Assembly (NCBI GenBank): GCA_964633825.1
Contig: CAZWHE010000136.1
Coordinates: 1-11,103 of the forward strand
Length of the DNA: 11,103 nt
DNA from: CAZWHE01 sp964633825
GTDB taxonomy: Bacteria > Planctomycetota > B15-G4 > CAYZWU01
Reading direction: 5' to 3'
Below, piece after piece: positions 1 to 6,637 of this stretch. The translations under genes were made by a program, and so were the position numbers. Below the pieces are notes generated by a model. That model worked only from the letters and a program-made list of their open reading frames with translations, searched no databases and was not told the origin of the DNA. Within the stretch, counting starts at the first letter, position 1. Every line of letters begins with the position of its first letter.

Positions 1-696
1 ATCAACGACGGGACCGTGTCGGCGCCCCATTTCTCATCGGGGCAGTACATTCAGGACGGCGGCTACGACCTCGACGTGGGCTCCCGCTCCGCCCCCTGTT
101 TCGCCGACCTGGACGGAGACGGTCCGGCCGATCTCATCATCGGTGAAAGCAGCGGCAAGATCCGGTTCTACCGGAACGTGGGCACGGCGTCGTCGCCCCT
201 CTTTTCGGGTTACGACACGCTGGATGCGTGCGGCGTGGAGATCGACATGGTTTCGAGCCCCAGGCCGGACGCCGCCGACTGGGACAACGACGGGGACACG
301 GACGTTGTGACGGGCGGGTATCTCTCCGTTCCCGTGCTCCTTCTGAACGATCCGAGCAAGAGGCTCATTCCCGACCTCGACGTCGTTTTTCACGGCCCGA
401 CCTGGATTCAGGGTTCGGCCACGATCTCGTTCACCGTCACTATCCAGAACCCTCATACAATGCCGATCACCTTCGATTTCTATTCGACCGTGCAGTGCTG
501 GAATATGGGATTCTTCGGTCCCATATTGAACTACCAGTCGATCACGCTGAACCCGGGCGGGGGAGGGAGCCACACCTTTTCGCATTATATTCCGGCGTCC
601 ATCCCGAACGGATACTATTACTATTGCCTTTACGTGGGAAGCCAGCCCGACTGGGAATACGGCAGGAGGGAGTACTTTTACTTCTACAAGTACTAA
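1..696 (+). CDS. Secreted FG-GAP/VCBS-like beta-propeller protein, copy 1 (5' partial)
   Basis: The frame is open from base 1 (Ile-Asn-Asp-Gly-Thr) to TAA at 694-696. The first visible residue matches roughly residue 195 of the two downstream paralogues, so the signal peptide and first three repeats lie outside the window. Two calcium-loop motifs are visible, DLDGDGPAD and DWDNDGDTD, 57 residues apart as in the paralogues. They are typical of FG-GAP/integrin-alpha-like propeller blades. A C-terminal region of about 110 residues follows, rich in Tyr/Phe and beta-prone, starting near LIPDLDVVFHGP and ending EYFYFYKY; it is shared by all three copies and looks like a beta-sandwich. The function is unknown; propellers of this type usually bind calcium and ligands outside the cytoplasm. 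If it resembles its sisters it should carry an in-frame TGA about 270 bases upstream of the window. The family call is firm, the role is not. Confidence 0.85.
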   Translation: MNDGTVSAPHFSSGQYIQDGGYDLDVGSRSAPCFADLDGDGPADLIIGESSGKIRFYRNVGTASSPLFSGYDTLDACGVEIDMVSSPRPDAADWDNDGDTDVVTGGYLSVPVLLLNDPSKRLIPDLDVVFHGPTWIQGSATISFTVTIQNPHTMPITFDFYSTVQCWNMGFFGPILNYQSITLNPGGGGSHTFSHYIPASIPNGYYYYCLYVGSQPDWEYGRREYFYFYKY

Positions 697-699
697 ACG

Positions 700-774
700 G
701 CCGAACCACGTTTCGCCGAACCACGTTTCGCCGAACCGCGTTTCGCCGAACCGCGTTTCGCCGAACCGCGTTTC
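700..774. repeat. Five tandem copies of a 15-bp repeat between propeller genes 1 and 2
   Basis: The unit GCCGAACCRCGTTTC is repeated five times without gaps: 700-714, 715-729, 730-744, 745-759 and 760-774. The first two copies have A at position 9 and the last three have G, the only difference. The core GAACCGCGTTTC is close to a palindrome, pairing at 5 of 6 positions. The array lies between the TAA of copy 1 and the Shine-Dalgarno of copy 2. It has no spacers. It could be a slippage array or a cluster of binding sites in the copy 2 leader. Confidence 0.95.
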
Positions 775-798
775 TCTTCCGGGATGAAAGGAGCCGTC

Positions 799-2079
799 AT
801 GAGGTGTGCTGCGTTTTTTCTCGCAATGCTTTCCTTGTTTGTTTTATCGGCGCCTTCCGCTTCGGCCCAATCGGCGCCCAACTTCGCGCCCGGCCGATAC
901 ATCCTGAACAACGGCCGCCCCATGCTGGGCGACAACATTTACAGCGCCGCCGATGTGTGCGACTTCAACGCCGACGGGAAGAAGGATCTTCTCGTCGGCG
1001 TGTTCAACGAGGGCAACATCTGGGCCTTCATCAACCAGGGGACGGACAGCAATCCCGTTTTCAAAACGGGCGGGATGCTGAGCGCCGACGGCAAGATCAT
1101 CAGCGTCAAGTACGGGTGATGCATCGGCGCGGCTCCACACGGCGTGGACTGGAACAATGACGGACTGATCGATCTCGTCAGCGGCGAATACTTCGGCCGG
1201 ATCCATCTCTATCTCAATGTGGGAACACCGTCCCTTCCCGTTCTGACCAAAGCGGGATTCGTGCAGGTGGGCTCATCGAGCATCGACGTGGGTTACTATT
1301 CCGTTCCCAAGGCCGCGGACTTCAACGGCGACGGGATGTTCGATCTTCTCGTGGGGAACAGAGAAGGAACGGTGGCGCTCTTCATCAACGACGGAACGCC
1401 CCAGTCTCCCCACTTCTCATCGATGCAGTTCGTGCAGGACGGCGGCGCAGACCTCGACGTGGGAACCCATTCCGCGGCCGCTTTCGCCGACATGGACGGC
1501 GACGGGCCGGCCGACCTCGTGGTGGGCAACAACAAGGGCCGTCTCTATTTTTACCACAATTACGGGACATCGGCCGCGCCGTCCTTTTCGGGCGGCGAGA
1601 CCCTGAAAACGAGCGGAGTGGAGCTCAGGATCTTTTGGTGCGCCCGGCCGGACGCCGTCGACTGGGACAACGATGGAGACATGGACATCGTGGCCGGGGA
1701 GTATCTCTCCATCCCGATTCTTCTCCGGAACGATCCGGCCGGCGTGCTCATCCCCGATCTCGACGTGGTCTTTCACGGGCCGGTCATGTTCAATACTTCG
1801 GCCACGATCTCGTTCACCGTGACCGTGGGGAATCCCCACGCGCAGCCGGTCACGTTCGATTTTTTTGCCGGCATACAGAACCGCGACTCGGGATTTATCG
1901 GCCCGATCCTGAACTTTCAATCCTTCACGATGAATCCGGGCGGGAGCGTGAGCCACACCTTCTCGCACTATGTTTCACCCTCTGTTCCATCGGGGTCCTA
2001 TTATTATTCCCTTTACACCGGAACCCTGGCGGATTGGGAATTTGGAAGGCGCGAGTACTTCTATTTTATTAAGTATTAG
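799..2079 (+). CDS. Secreted FG-GAP/VCBS-like beta-propeller, copy 2; probable selenoprotein with in-frame TGA at codon 107
   Basis: One frame runs from ATG 799 to TAG 2077-2079 (426 residues), interrupted only by TGA at 1117-1119, codon 107. ATG 799 is chosen over ATG 784 because AAAGGAG sits 5 nt before it and MRCAAFFLAMLSLFVLSAPS is a clear signal peptide, cleaved near ASA/Q. Five calcium-loop motifs (DFNADGKKD, DWNNDGLID, DFNGDGMFD, DMDGDGPAD, DWDNDGDMD) begin at residues 55, 117, 174, 231 and 288. The spacings are 62, 57, 57 and 57, so the first interval holds five extra residues, and the TGA codon lies in it (YG-TGA-CIGAAP). Cys108 directly follows, and Cys54 precedes the first loop. 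A beta-rich C-terminal domain begins near 315. The downstream half is intact and about as conserved as the upstream half, so read-through is inferred. Sec is favoured over Trp because Trp is TGG throughout and TGA stops other genes here. The ligand and reaction are unknown. Confidence 0.8.
1117..1151 (+). promoter_or_regulatory. In-frame TGA plus candidate bacterial SECIS hairpin, copy 2
   Basis: TGA at 1117-1119 is followed by a hairpin: TCCAC (1134-1138) pairs with GTGGA (1144-1148) around the five-base loop ACGGC (1139-1143). With C1133 bulged the stem extends through 1130-1132/1149-1151, including one G-U pair. The loop starts 20 nt after the TGA and contains GG. Bacterial SECIS elements bound by SelB are short hairpins just downstream of the UGA, and in E. 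coli fdhF the loop starts at about the same distance with a GG. The GG here is at loop positions 3-4, not 1-2, so the match is not perfect. Confidence 0.55.
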
Positions 2080-2137
2080 TCGTTTGGCGCCCGGCGGAGA
2101 ACGGTGCCCTGTATTAGCCATTCGAGGAGGAGCTGCC

Positions 2138-3421
2138 ATGAAGCCTTTCATCCTTTTCTTGCTGCTGCCGGCCGCGCTTGTTTTATCGGCCCCATTCGCC
2201 CCGGCCCAGGATGCGCCCAACTTTGCGCCGGGGAAATATATCCTGGAAAACGGAGAGCCCATGCAGGGCTTGAACCTCTACACGGCCCCCTCGGTCTGCG
2301 ACTGGAACGCCGACGGGAAGAAGGACCTCCTCGTGGGCGTGTTCTACGACGGCAACGTCTGGGTCTATCCGAACGCGGGGGCGGACGAATATCCCTTCTT
2401 CGTGACCGGCTTCAAGCTCATGGCGGACGGCGCCGAGATCAGCGTCTCCTACGGGTGATGCCAGGGCGCTTCTCCACAAGGCGTGGATTGGAACAGCGAC
2501 GGCAAGATCGACCTCATCTGCGGCGAAAGGGATGGGTACGTCAACCTCTTCATCAACGTGGGAACGGCGTCCCACCCCGTTCTCACCGACAGGGGGCGCG
2601 TGCGGGCGAACGGAACGGCCATCGATGTGGGGTACTATTCCATGCCCCGCGCCGCCGATTGGAACAGAGACGGCCTGCTCGACCTCATCGTGGGGGAGAG
2701 CAGCGGGAAGGTGCGCGTCTACATCAACGACGGAACCCCGGCCGTTCCCCACTTCACGGGTTTCCAGTACGTCCAGGACAATGGAGTCGACCTGAGCGTG
2801 AGCTCCCGTTCCGCGCCCTGCTTTCACGACCTCGACCAAGACGGGCTGCGCGATCTGGTGCTGGGCGAGTACGGCGGAAAGATCCGTTTCTACAAGAACT
2901 ACGGCACCGCGTCGGCGCCCTCCTTCTCGGGCAGCACGATCTGTAAAACGAGCGGCCAAGAGGCCGATGTTTTTTCCCAATCACGGCCCGATGTCGTCGA
3001 CTGGGACAATGACGGCGCTCCCGATCTCGTCGTGGGATCGCTCTTTTCCGTGCCCGTGCTTTTCAGGAACAATCCCTCGGCGCTTCTCTTTCCCGATATG
3101 ACCTTGAACTACACGGGGCCTTTCTACATCCCGCCCGGCGGGGACACGATCACTTTCGATGTCACCGTGGAAAATCCCCATGCCCAGCCGATCACCTTCG
3201 ATTTTTTCACAACACTCCAGGTCGGCAAAGGCGGGTTCTGGGGGCCGATCCTGAACTATCAGTCGGTCACGCTCTCTCCCGGGCAGATCGGGGGCGGTTC
3301 TTTTGCCCACTTCATCCCCGGCACCGTTCCCAAGGGGCAGTATTACTATTTCGCCTACGTGGGGAGCTCGACGGACTGGCAATTTGCCGAGCGCGGCTAC
3401 TTCTACTTCGCGAAGAAGTGA
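2138..3421 (+). CDS. Secreted FG-GAP/VCBS-like beta-propeller, copy 3; probable selenoprotein with in-frame TGA at codon 107
   Basis: ATG 2138 follows GAGGAGGAG at a good distance and opens a signal peptide, MKPFILFLLLPAALVLSAPF, cleaved near PAQ/D. The frame ends at TGA 3419-3421 (427 residues) and is interrupted only by TGA at 2456-2458, again codon 107 and again followed by Cys108 (YG-TGA-CQGASP). Calcium-loop motifs DWNADGKKD, DWNSDGKID, DWNRDGLLD, DLDQDGLRD and DWDNDGAPD begin at 55, 117, 174, 231 and 288, as in copy 2. The C-terminal beta-rich domain begins near LLFPDMTLNYTG and ends YFYFAKK. The terminal TGA lies where the sisters have TAA and TAG, which shows that TGA terminates translation in this genome. 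It starts 58 bp after copy 2 and is probably co-transcribed with it. An exported selenoprotein is the best explanation; two independent nonsense mutations at one codon with intact downstream frames is the weaker one. Biochemical role unknown. Confidence 0.8.
2456..2487 (+). promoter_or_regulatory. In-frame TGA plus candidate bacterial SECIS hairpin, copy 3
   Basis: The TGA is at 2456-2458. TCCAC (2473-2477) pairs with GTGGA (2483-2487) around the loop AAGGC (2478-2482). The stem sequence and its distance from the TGA are the same as in copy 2, while the surrounding bases differ, including the loop and codons before and after. The lower stem is weaker than in copy 2: the two bases at 2488-2489 would have to bulge for further pairing. 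The stem also encodes the conserved Pro and Gly-Val, so protein conservation alone could explain part of the identity. Confidence 0.5.
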
Positions 3422-3442
3422 CGGCGCTCGGCCGGCGTCCCG

Positions 3443-3487
3443 ATGGAGATTGAGCTGCGGCTAATAGCCGTCGGCTCCAATCTCCAT
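3443..3487. terminator. Hairpin between convergent genes, probable bidirectional terminator
   Basis: ATGGAGATTG (3443-3452) pairs perfectly with CAATCTCCAT (3478-3487). Inside it, AGC pairs with GCT next to a bulged C, and CGGC/GCCG closes a TAATA loop. It sits between the stop of propeller copy 3 on the plus strand and the stop of the hydratase gene on the minus strand. There is no clear U-tract on either side, so intrinsic termination is inferred from position and stem strength. Confidence 0.6.
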
Positions 3488-3518
3488 ATGCAACGCCGCA
3501 CGCAGAGCCGGCGCTGCG

Positions 3519-4364
3519 CTATTCCCTCAGGAACTCGACGGGTTCCTTCTTTTTATCGAGGATCTTTGCCGCGCCCCGCACGAAATCCCGGGTGAGCAGG
3601 TTGTCCGTTGTTTCGTTGATCGTGGAGAAAGCGTTCTCCTCGAAATCGGCGGCCAGGACTTGGTTGAGCGTCCGGCGCGTCGACTCGATGGCAAAGGGGC
3701 CGTTGGCGGCCACGCTCTTCGCCCACTCGACCCCTTCGTCGAAGAGCTCCTCCTTGGGAAGGAGCTTTTGAACAATGCCGGAGGCGAGCGCCTCGTCGGC
3801 CGTGATGAGCCGTCCCGTGTAGAGGATGTCTTTCGCCGCGGCCGGGCCGATGAGGCGGATCAGGTTTTCCGGTCCCATCCAGCCCGCCATGCACCCGAGC
3901 GTGACCTCGGGGAAGCCGTACACGAGGCCACCCTCCTTTTTCCCCCCCGCGGCGCCGTAGAGGATGTCGCAGAGCGTGTAGAACTCGGCGCCCCCCCCGA
4001 GGGTGAAGCCGTGGATCAGCCCGATCGTCGGGACCCTCAGCTGAAAGAGCTTGGCGGCCACGAGCCGCCCGTCGAGCACGTGCTTGTACGAGGTCTTGTG
4101 GTCGATCGGTTCGTACCCGTCCCCGGTCTTGACGACGAGCTCGTTCAGGTCGGCGCCGAAAGTGGCGTGAGGACCGTTGCTTCTCATGATAAGAACGCGG
4201 ATCGACGTGTCCGCCTCCACCGCGTCGAGCCGGTCGGAGAGGATCTCGAGCATCGGTGTGTTGAAGGCGTTGCCGCCGTCGACGCGGTTGAGGGTCAGGA
4301 TCCCCAGGTGGGGATGCTCGGGGTGCTTTTCGAGGGTGATCCAATCTTCGTTTCTTGTCGTCAT
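3519..4364 (-). CDS. Enoyl-CoA hydratase/isomerase (crotonase) family protein
   Basis: This 281-residue cytoplasmic protein has the crotonase fold. The first oxyanion-hole segment is FGADL (residues 69-73). The second is HGFTLGGGAEF, ending in Glu127, and the second catalytic glutamate is Glu153 in FPEVTLG. These correspond to the two glutamates of classical enoyl-CoA hydratases, which add water across a 2-enoyl-CoA double bond. About six extra residues (GGKKEGG) separate them compared with the mitochondrial enzyme. ATG 4362-4364 overlaps the TGA of the upstream dehydrogenase gene as ATGA, so the two are translationally coupled, and GGAG lies a few bases before the start. The stop is TAG. The substrate is not evident. 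At 281 residues it is much shorter than the ring-opening hydrolases of benzoyl-CoA degradation, so that specific role is not claimed. Confidence 0.88.
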   Translation of the reverse strand: MTTRNEDWITLEKHPEHPHLGILTLNRVDGGNAFNTPMLEILSDRLDAVEADTSIRVLIMRSNGPHATFGADLNELVVKTGDGYEPIDHKTSYKHVLDGRLVAAKLFQLRVPTIGLIHGFTLGGGAEFYTLCDILYGAAGGKKEGGLVYGFPEVTLGCMAGWMGPENLIRLIGPAAAKDILYTGRLITADEALASGIVQKLLPKEELFDEGVEWAKSVAANGPFAIESTRRTLNQVLAADFEENAFSTINETTDNLLTRDFVRGAAKILDKKKEPVEFLRE

Positions 4365-5404
4365 GACGGAATCTCCACAACGGCGCGGCCCGTCACCTCT
4401 CCCTTGTGGAGGGCGTCGAAGGCGTCCATGATCTTGTCGAGGGGATATGTCTTCGAAACGAGAAGGTCGAGGGGGATTTTGCCCCCTTCGAGGAGGGTGA
4501 TCACGTCGGGAAAGAGGCGCGTGGGGCAGCCCCAGGAGCCGCCGATCCGTTTCTGGAGGCCCATGAAGGCCCCGGCCTTGAAGGAAACGTCTTCCATGGT
4601 GTAGCCGATCACGGCCACCTCGCCCCCGCGGCGCACCGTGCTGAAGGCGTTCTGGATCGTCGCCGCTTTTCCCACGCAGTCCACGCCCACGCGGATCGCG
4701 CCGCCTGATTCTTTCTTCAGGGCCTTGTCGATGCGGTCGTGTTCTTTCGCGTTGAAGACCGCGGCGCCGAGGGCCGAGGCCTGTTCCAGGCTCGCCTCGC
4801 GCACGTCAACGGCGTAGGTCTTCTCCGCCCCGAGCGCTTTCGAAACAGCCAGCGCGGCCAGGCCGAGCCCGCCGCAGCCGAAGACGGCCACGTGATCGCC
4901 CTCGCGGAGTCCGACCCTCTCCTTCAGCGCGAAGTAAATCGTCGAGACGGCGTCGGCGGCCACGCAGGCGTACGTCAGATCGAGATCGGCGCTCATCTTG
5001 AAGGCGTACTTCTCGGGAACGGCCACGTACTGGGCGTACGCCCCGTCCCGCGTGCCGCCGAGCATCTCGCTCTTCGGGCAGATGTTGTCCTCGCCGCCCA
5101 GGCAGGTTTTGCAGGCGCCGCATCCGTACACGGGGGGAAGGAGGACGGCGTCTCCCTCGTTGAGCGCCGTCGCGCCGCTGCCGAGGGTCGCGACCATGCC
5201 CGCCGCTTCGTGGCCCAGAATGAGGGGGTATTTCTTCAAGGGGTCGGGGATCTGTCCCGTGTAATAGGTCAGGTCGGTGTGGCAGAGGCCGTTCGCCCTG
5301 ACTTTCACCAGGACCTCGCCCGGACCCGGCTCGGGCCGGGCGACGTCCTCGACGCGGAGGTCTTTCTCGGCGTGGAGAACGGCCGCTTTCATCGTTTCCG
5401 TCAT
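4361..5404 (-). CDS. Zinc-dependent medium-chain alcohol dehydrogenase
   Basis: ATG at 5402-5404 follows AAAGGAGGAG and gives a 347-residue MDR-superfamily dehydrogenase beginning MTETMKAAVLHAEKDL. A longer in-frame start upstream lacks this ribosome-binding site and adds unrelated residues. Catalytic zinc ligands are visible: Cys41 in GLCHTD and His65-Glu66 in GHEAAG. The structural zinc cysteines are Cys95, 98, 101 and 109 in GCGACKTCLGGEDNIC. A Rossmann glycine motif, GCGGLGLAALAVSKALGA, binds NAD(P). The enzyme should oxidise an alcohol, or reduce the carbonyl, with a nicotinamide cofactor. It is the first gene of an operon with the crotonase, which suggests a hydroxyacyl-CoA or related substrate. 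Resemblance to 6-hydroxycyclohexene-carbonyl-CoA dehydrogenases of anaerobic aromatic degradation is possible but not shown by the sequence alone. Confidence 0.9.
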   Translation of the reverse strand: MTETMKAAVLHAEKDLRVEDVARPEPGPGEVLVKVRANGLCHTDLTYYTGQIPDPLKKYPLILGHEAAGMVATLGSGATALNEGDAVLLPPVYGCGACKTCLGGEDNICPKSEMLGGTRDGAYAQYVAVPEKYAFKMSADLDLTYACVAADAVSTIYFALKERVGLREGDHVAVFGCGGLGLAALAVSKALGAEKTYAVDVREASLEQASALGAAVFNAKEHDRIDKALKKESGGAIRVGVDCVGKAATIQNAFSTVRRGGEVAVIGYTMEDVSFKAGAFMGLQKRIGGSWGCPTRLFPDVITLLEGGKIPLDLLVSKTYPLDKIMDAFDALHKGEVTGRAVVEIPS

Positions 5405-5444
5405 GGATACTCCTCCTTTCAAGGTCTGTTTCGTTGATCGTTTC

Positions 5445-5473
5445 AGTATACAGGGATCGATGAGCCGCGGCAA
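5445..5473 (-). promoter_or_regulatory. Sigma-70-like promoter of the dehydrogenase-hydratase operon
   Basis: On the minus strand TTGCCG (5468-5473) and TATACT (5445-5450) are separated by 17 bases. The -10 box matches the consensus at five of six positions and the -35 at four. Transcription would start near 5438, giving a leader of about 35 nt that carries AAAGGAGGAG before ATG 5404. Confidence 0.6.
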
Positions 5474-5553
5474 GGCGATGGGGAAGGGCGGAGAAAAATC
5501 ATTGCCCGTCGGCAAGGACGACCATTTTTAGCCCGCGTGAAACATCCGAGTAA

Positions 5554-5569
5554 ACGGCTTTCAAGCCGT
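5554..5569. promoter_or_regulatory. Palindrome overlapping the -35 region, possible operator
   Basis: ACGGCTT-TC-AAGCCGT is a perfect 7-bp inverted repeat with a 2-bp centre. It overlaps the putative -35 box of the plus-strand reductase promoter and lies about 150 bp before the divergent operon start. It is symmetrical enough for a dimeric repressor, but the transcript could also form a short hairpin. Only one copy is seen. Confidence 0.4.
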
Positions 5570-5587
5570 CCGGGGTGCTGGTAGAAT
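5559..5587 (+). promoter_or_regulatory. Putative promoter of the ketopantoate-reductase-like gene
   Basis: TTTCAA (5559-5564) and TAGAAT (5582-5587) are separated by 17 bases. The -10 box is good and the -35 is weak. The start of transcription would lie near 5594, about 35 nt before ATG 5630. Confidence 0.45.
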
Positions 5588-5629
5588 GGCGAAATTCTGC
5601 AGCCCGTTCTATTGACAGAGGAGGAAGAA

Positions 5630-6637
5630 ATGGCTTCGACCGATGCTCCAGTCGCCGTTGTCGGCGCAGGCACCGTGGGTTCCATGTTGATCGGCCACTA
5701 TCTTCGCGCCGGTTATGAAGACATCGGTGTTGTAGACGTCCCCGAGCGTATCGAGCAGATCAAGAAGAAGGGGATTCACGTTTCCAAGCTGACCACCATC
5801 GACGTCAATCCCAAGTATCTCTTCACCGACGTCGAGCAGCTGAAGGGGAAGAACATACAGACCATCTTCGTGGCCACGAAATCGACCCACCTCGATGTTG
5901 TGGCGCCCAAGCTCAAGAAGATCGATGATTCCAAAATGATCGTGGTCAGTTTTCAGAACGGGATCGGAACGGAAAACTTTCTGGCCAGGTTCGTCACTCC
6001 CGAGAATGTGGCCCGTGTGACCGTCAACTTCGCGGGCAACAAGGACGAGGAATCGGGCGATATATTCATGAGCTGGTTCCATCCCCCCAACTTTCTTGGT
6101 CCCTACTATGAACAATCCCTCGATCCCTTCGAGAAGATCGCCCGCCAGCTCACCGAGGTCGGCCTGGAGACACGGGCCGTTTCCCACAGGGAGATCAAGA
6201 GACAGGTCTTTTTCAAAACGATTCTGAACGCAGCATTGAACGCGCTCTGCGCCACCACGGGACTCACCATGGCCCAGGCGATGAAAATGAACCACACCCG
6301 CGTCCTGGCCAGAAACCTCTTGCGCGAATCGCTCACCGTGGCCGCCCACATGGGGCATACCTACGGCGAGGATGCTCTCGAACAGTGCATGAATTATCTC
6401 GACAAGGGGGGCGACCACTACCCCTCCATGTGGGTCGACCTGAAAAACAAGAGGCGCACCGAGATCGACTACATCAACGGGAAGCTCGTCAAGATCGCCA
6501 CGATGTATACCGACCTGAGCCCGGAGCTCAACCGCTTCTTCTGCACCATGGTCATGACCGAGGAGATCCGTGCCGGCGTCCGGACCGAGGACGAGGTCCC
6601 GAGTTATCTCTGCTGCAGCATCAGGAACTGCTACTAA
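5630..6637 (+). CDS. Ketopantoate reductase family (PanE/ApbA) NAD(P)-dependent reductase
   Basis: ATG 5630 is preceded by AGAGGAGGAAGAA, so it is preferred over an in-frame upstream start at 5612. The 335-residue cytoplasmic protein has an N-terminal Rossmann motif GAGTVGS (12-18) and the helical C-terminal domain typical of ketopantoate reductases. The residues that act in E. coli PanE can be placed by motif and spacing: Asn110 (QNGIG), Lys196 (FFKTILN), Asn200, Asn204, Ser266 (PSMWVD) and Glu278 (RRTEIDYING). The expected reaction is NAD(P)H reduction of a 2-oxo acid, in PanE 2-dehydropantoate to pantoate for coenzyme A synthesis. It is about 35 residues longer than E. coli PanE, and no pantothenate gene is nearby. 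The substrate may therefore be another 2-oxo acid, and no gene symbol is given. It ends at TAA, directly against the foldback element. Confidence 0.87.
   Translation: MASTDAPVAVVGAGTVGSMLIGHYLRAGYEDIGVVDVPERIEQIKKKGIHVSKLTTIDVNPKYLFTDVEQLKGKNIQTIFVATKSTHLDVVAPKLKKIDDSKMIVVSFQNGIGTENFLARFVTPENVARVTVNFAGNKDEESGDIFMSWFHPPNFLGPYYEQSLDPFEKIARQLTEVGLETRAVSHREIKRQVFFKTILNAALNALCATTGLTMAQAMKMNHTRVLARNLLRESLTVAAHMGHTYGEDALEQCMNYLDKGGDHYPSMWVDLKNKRRTEIDYINGKLVKIATMYTDLSPELNRFFCTMVMTEEIRAGVRTEDEVPSYLCCSIRNCY

Noticed and set aside
700..774. CRISPR array
   Set aside because: The five repeats abut with no spacers, and the unit is only 15 bp.
1117..1160. Stop-start coupling: TGATG at both internal TGA codons could restart translation
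   Set aside because: The overlapping ATG lies in a different frame. In copy 2 it ends after about 13 codons, and in copy 3 it reads a shadow frame without domain character, so it would not produce the conserved propeller.
1117..2458. Genome-wide reassignment of TGA to Trp
   Set aside because: TGA ends propeller copy 3 at the position homologous to TAA and TAG in its sisters, and TGA ends the dehydrogenase gene. Trp is TGG throughout.
34..3382. Many long open frames on the minus strand and in other frames across the propeller genes
   Set aside because: They are Arg/Pro/Ala-rich shadows produced by GC-rich coding sequence and lack ribosome-binding sites and recognisable domains.
799..3421. 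Copies 2 and 3 as pseudogenes broken by nonsense mutations, or a stop inherited from one ancestral mutation
   Set aside because: After the copies diverged this far, unselected downstream halves should have gathered frameshifts and more stops. Instead repeat spacing, calcium-loop residues and the C-terminal domain remain intact in both, and signal peptides and ribosome-binding sites are good.
3660..5437. Plus-strand open frames opposite the hydratase and dehydrogenase genes
   Set aside because: The minus-strand proteins have clear catalytic motifs; the plus-strand translations are antisense shadows with no family features.
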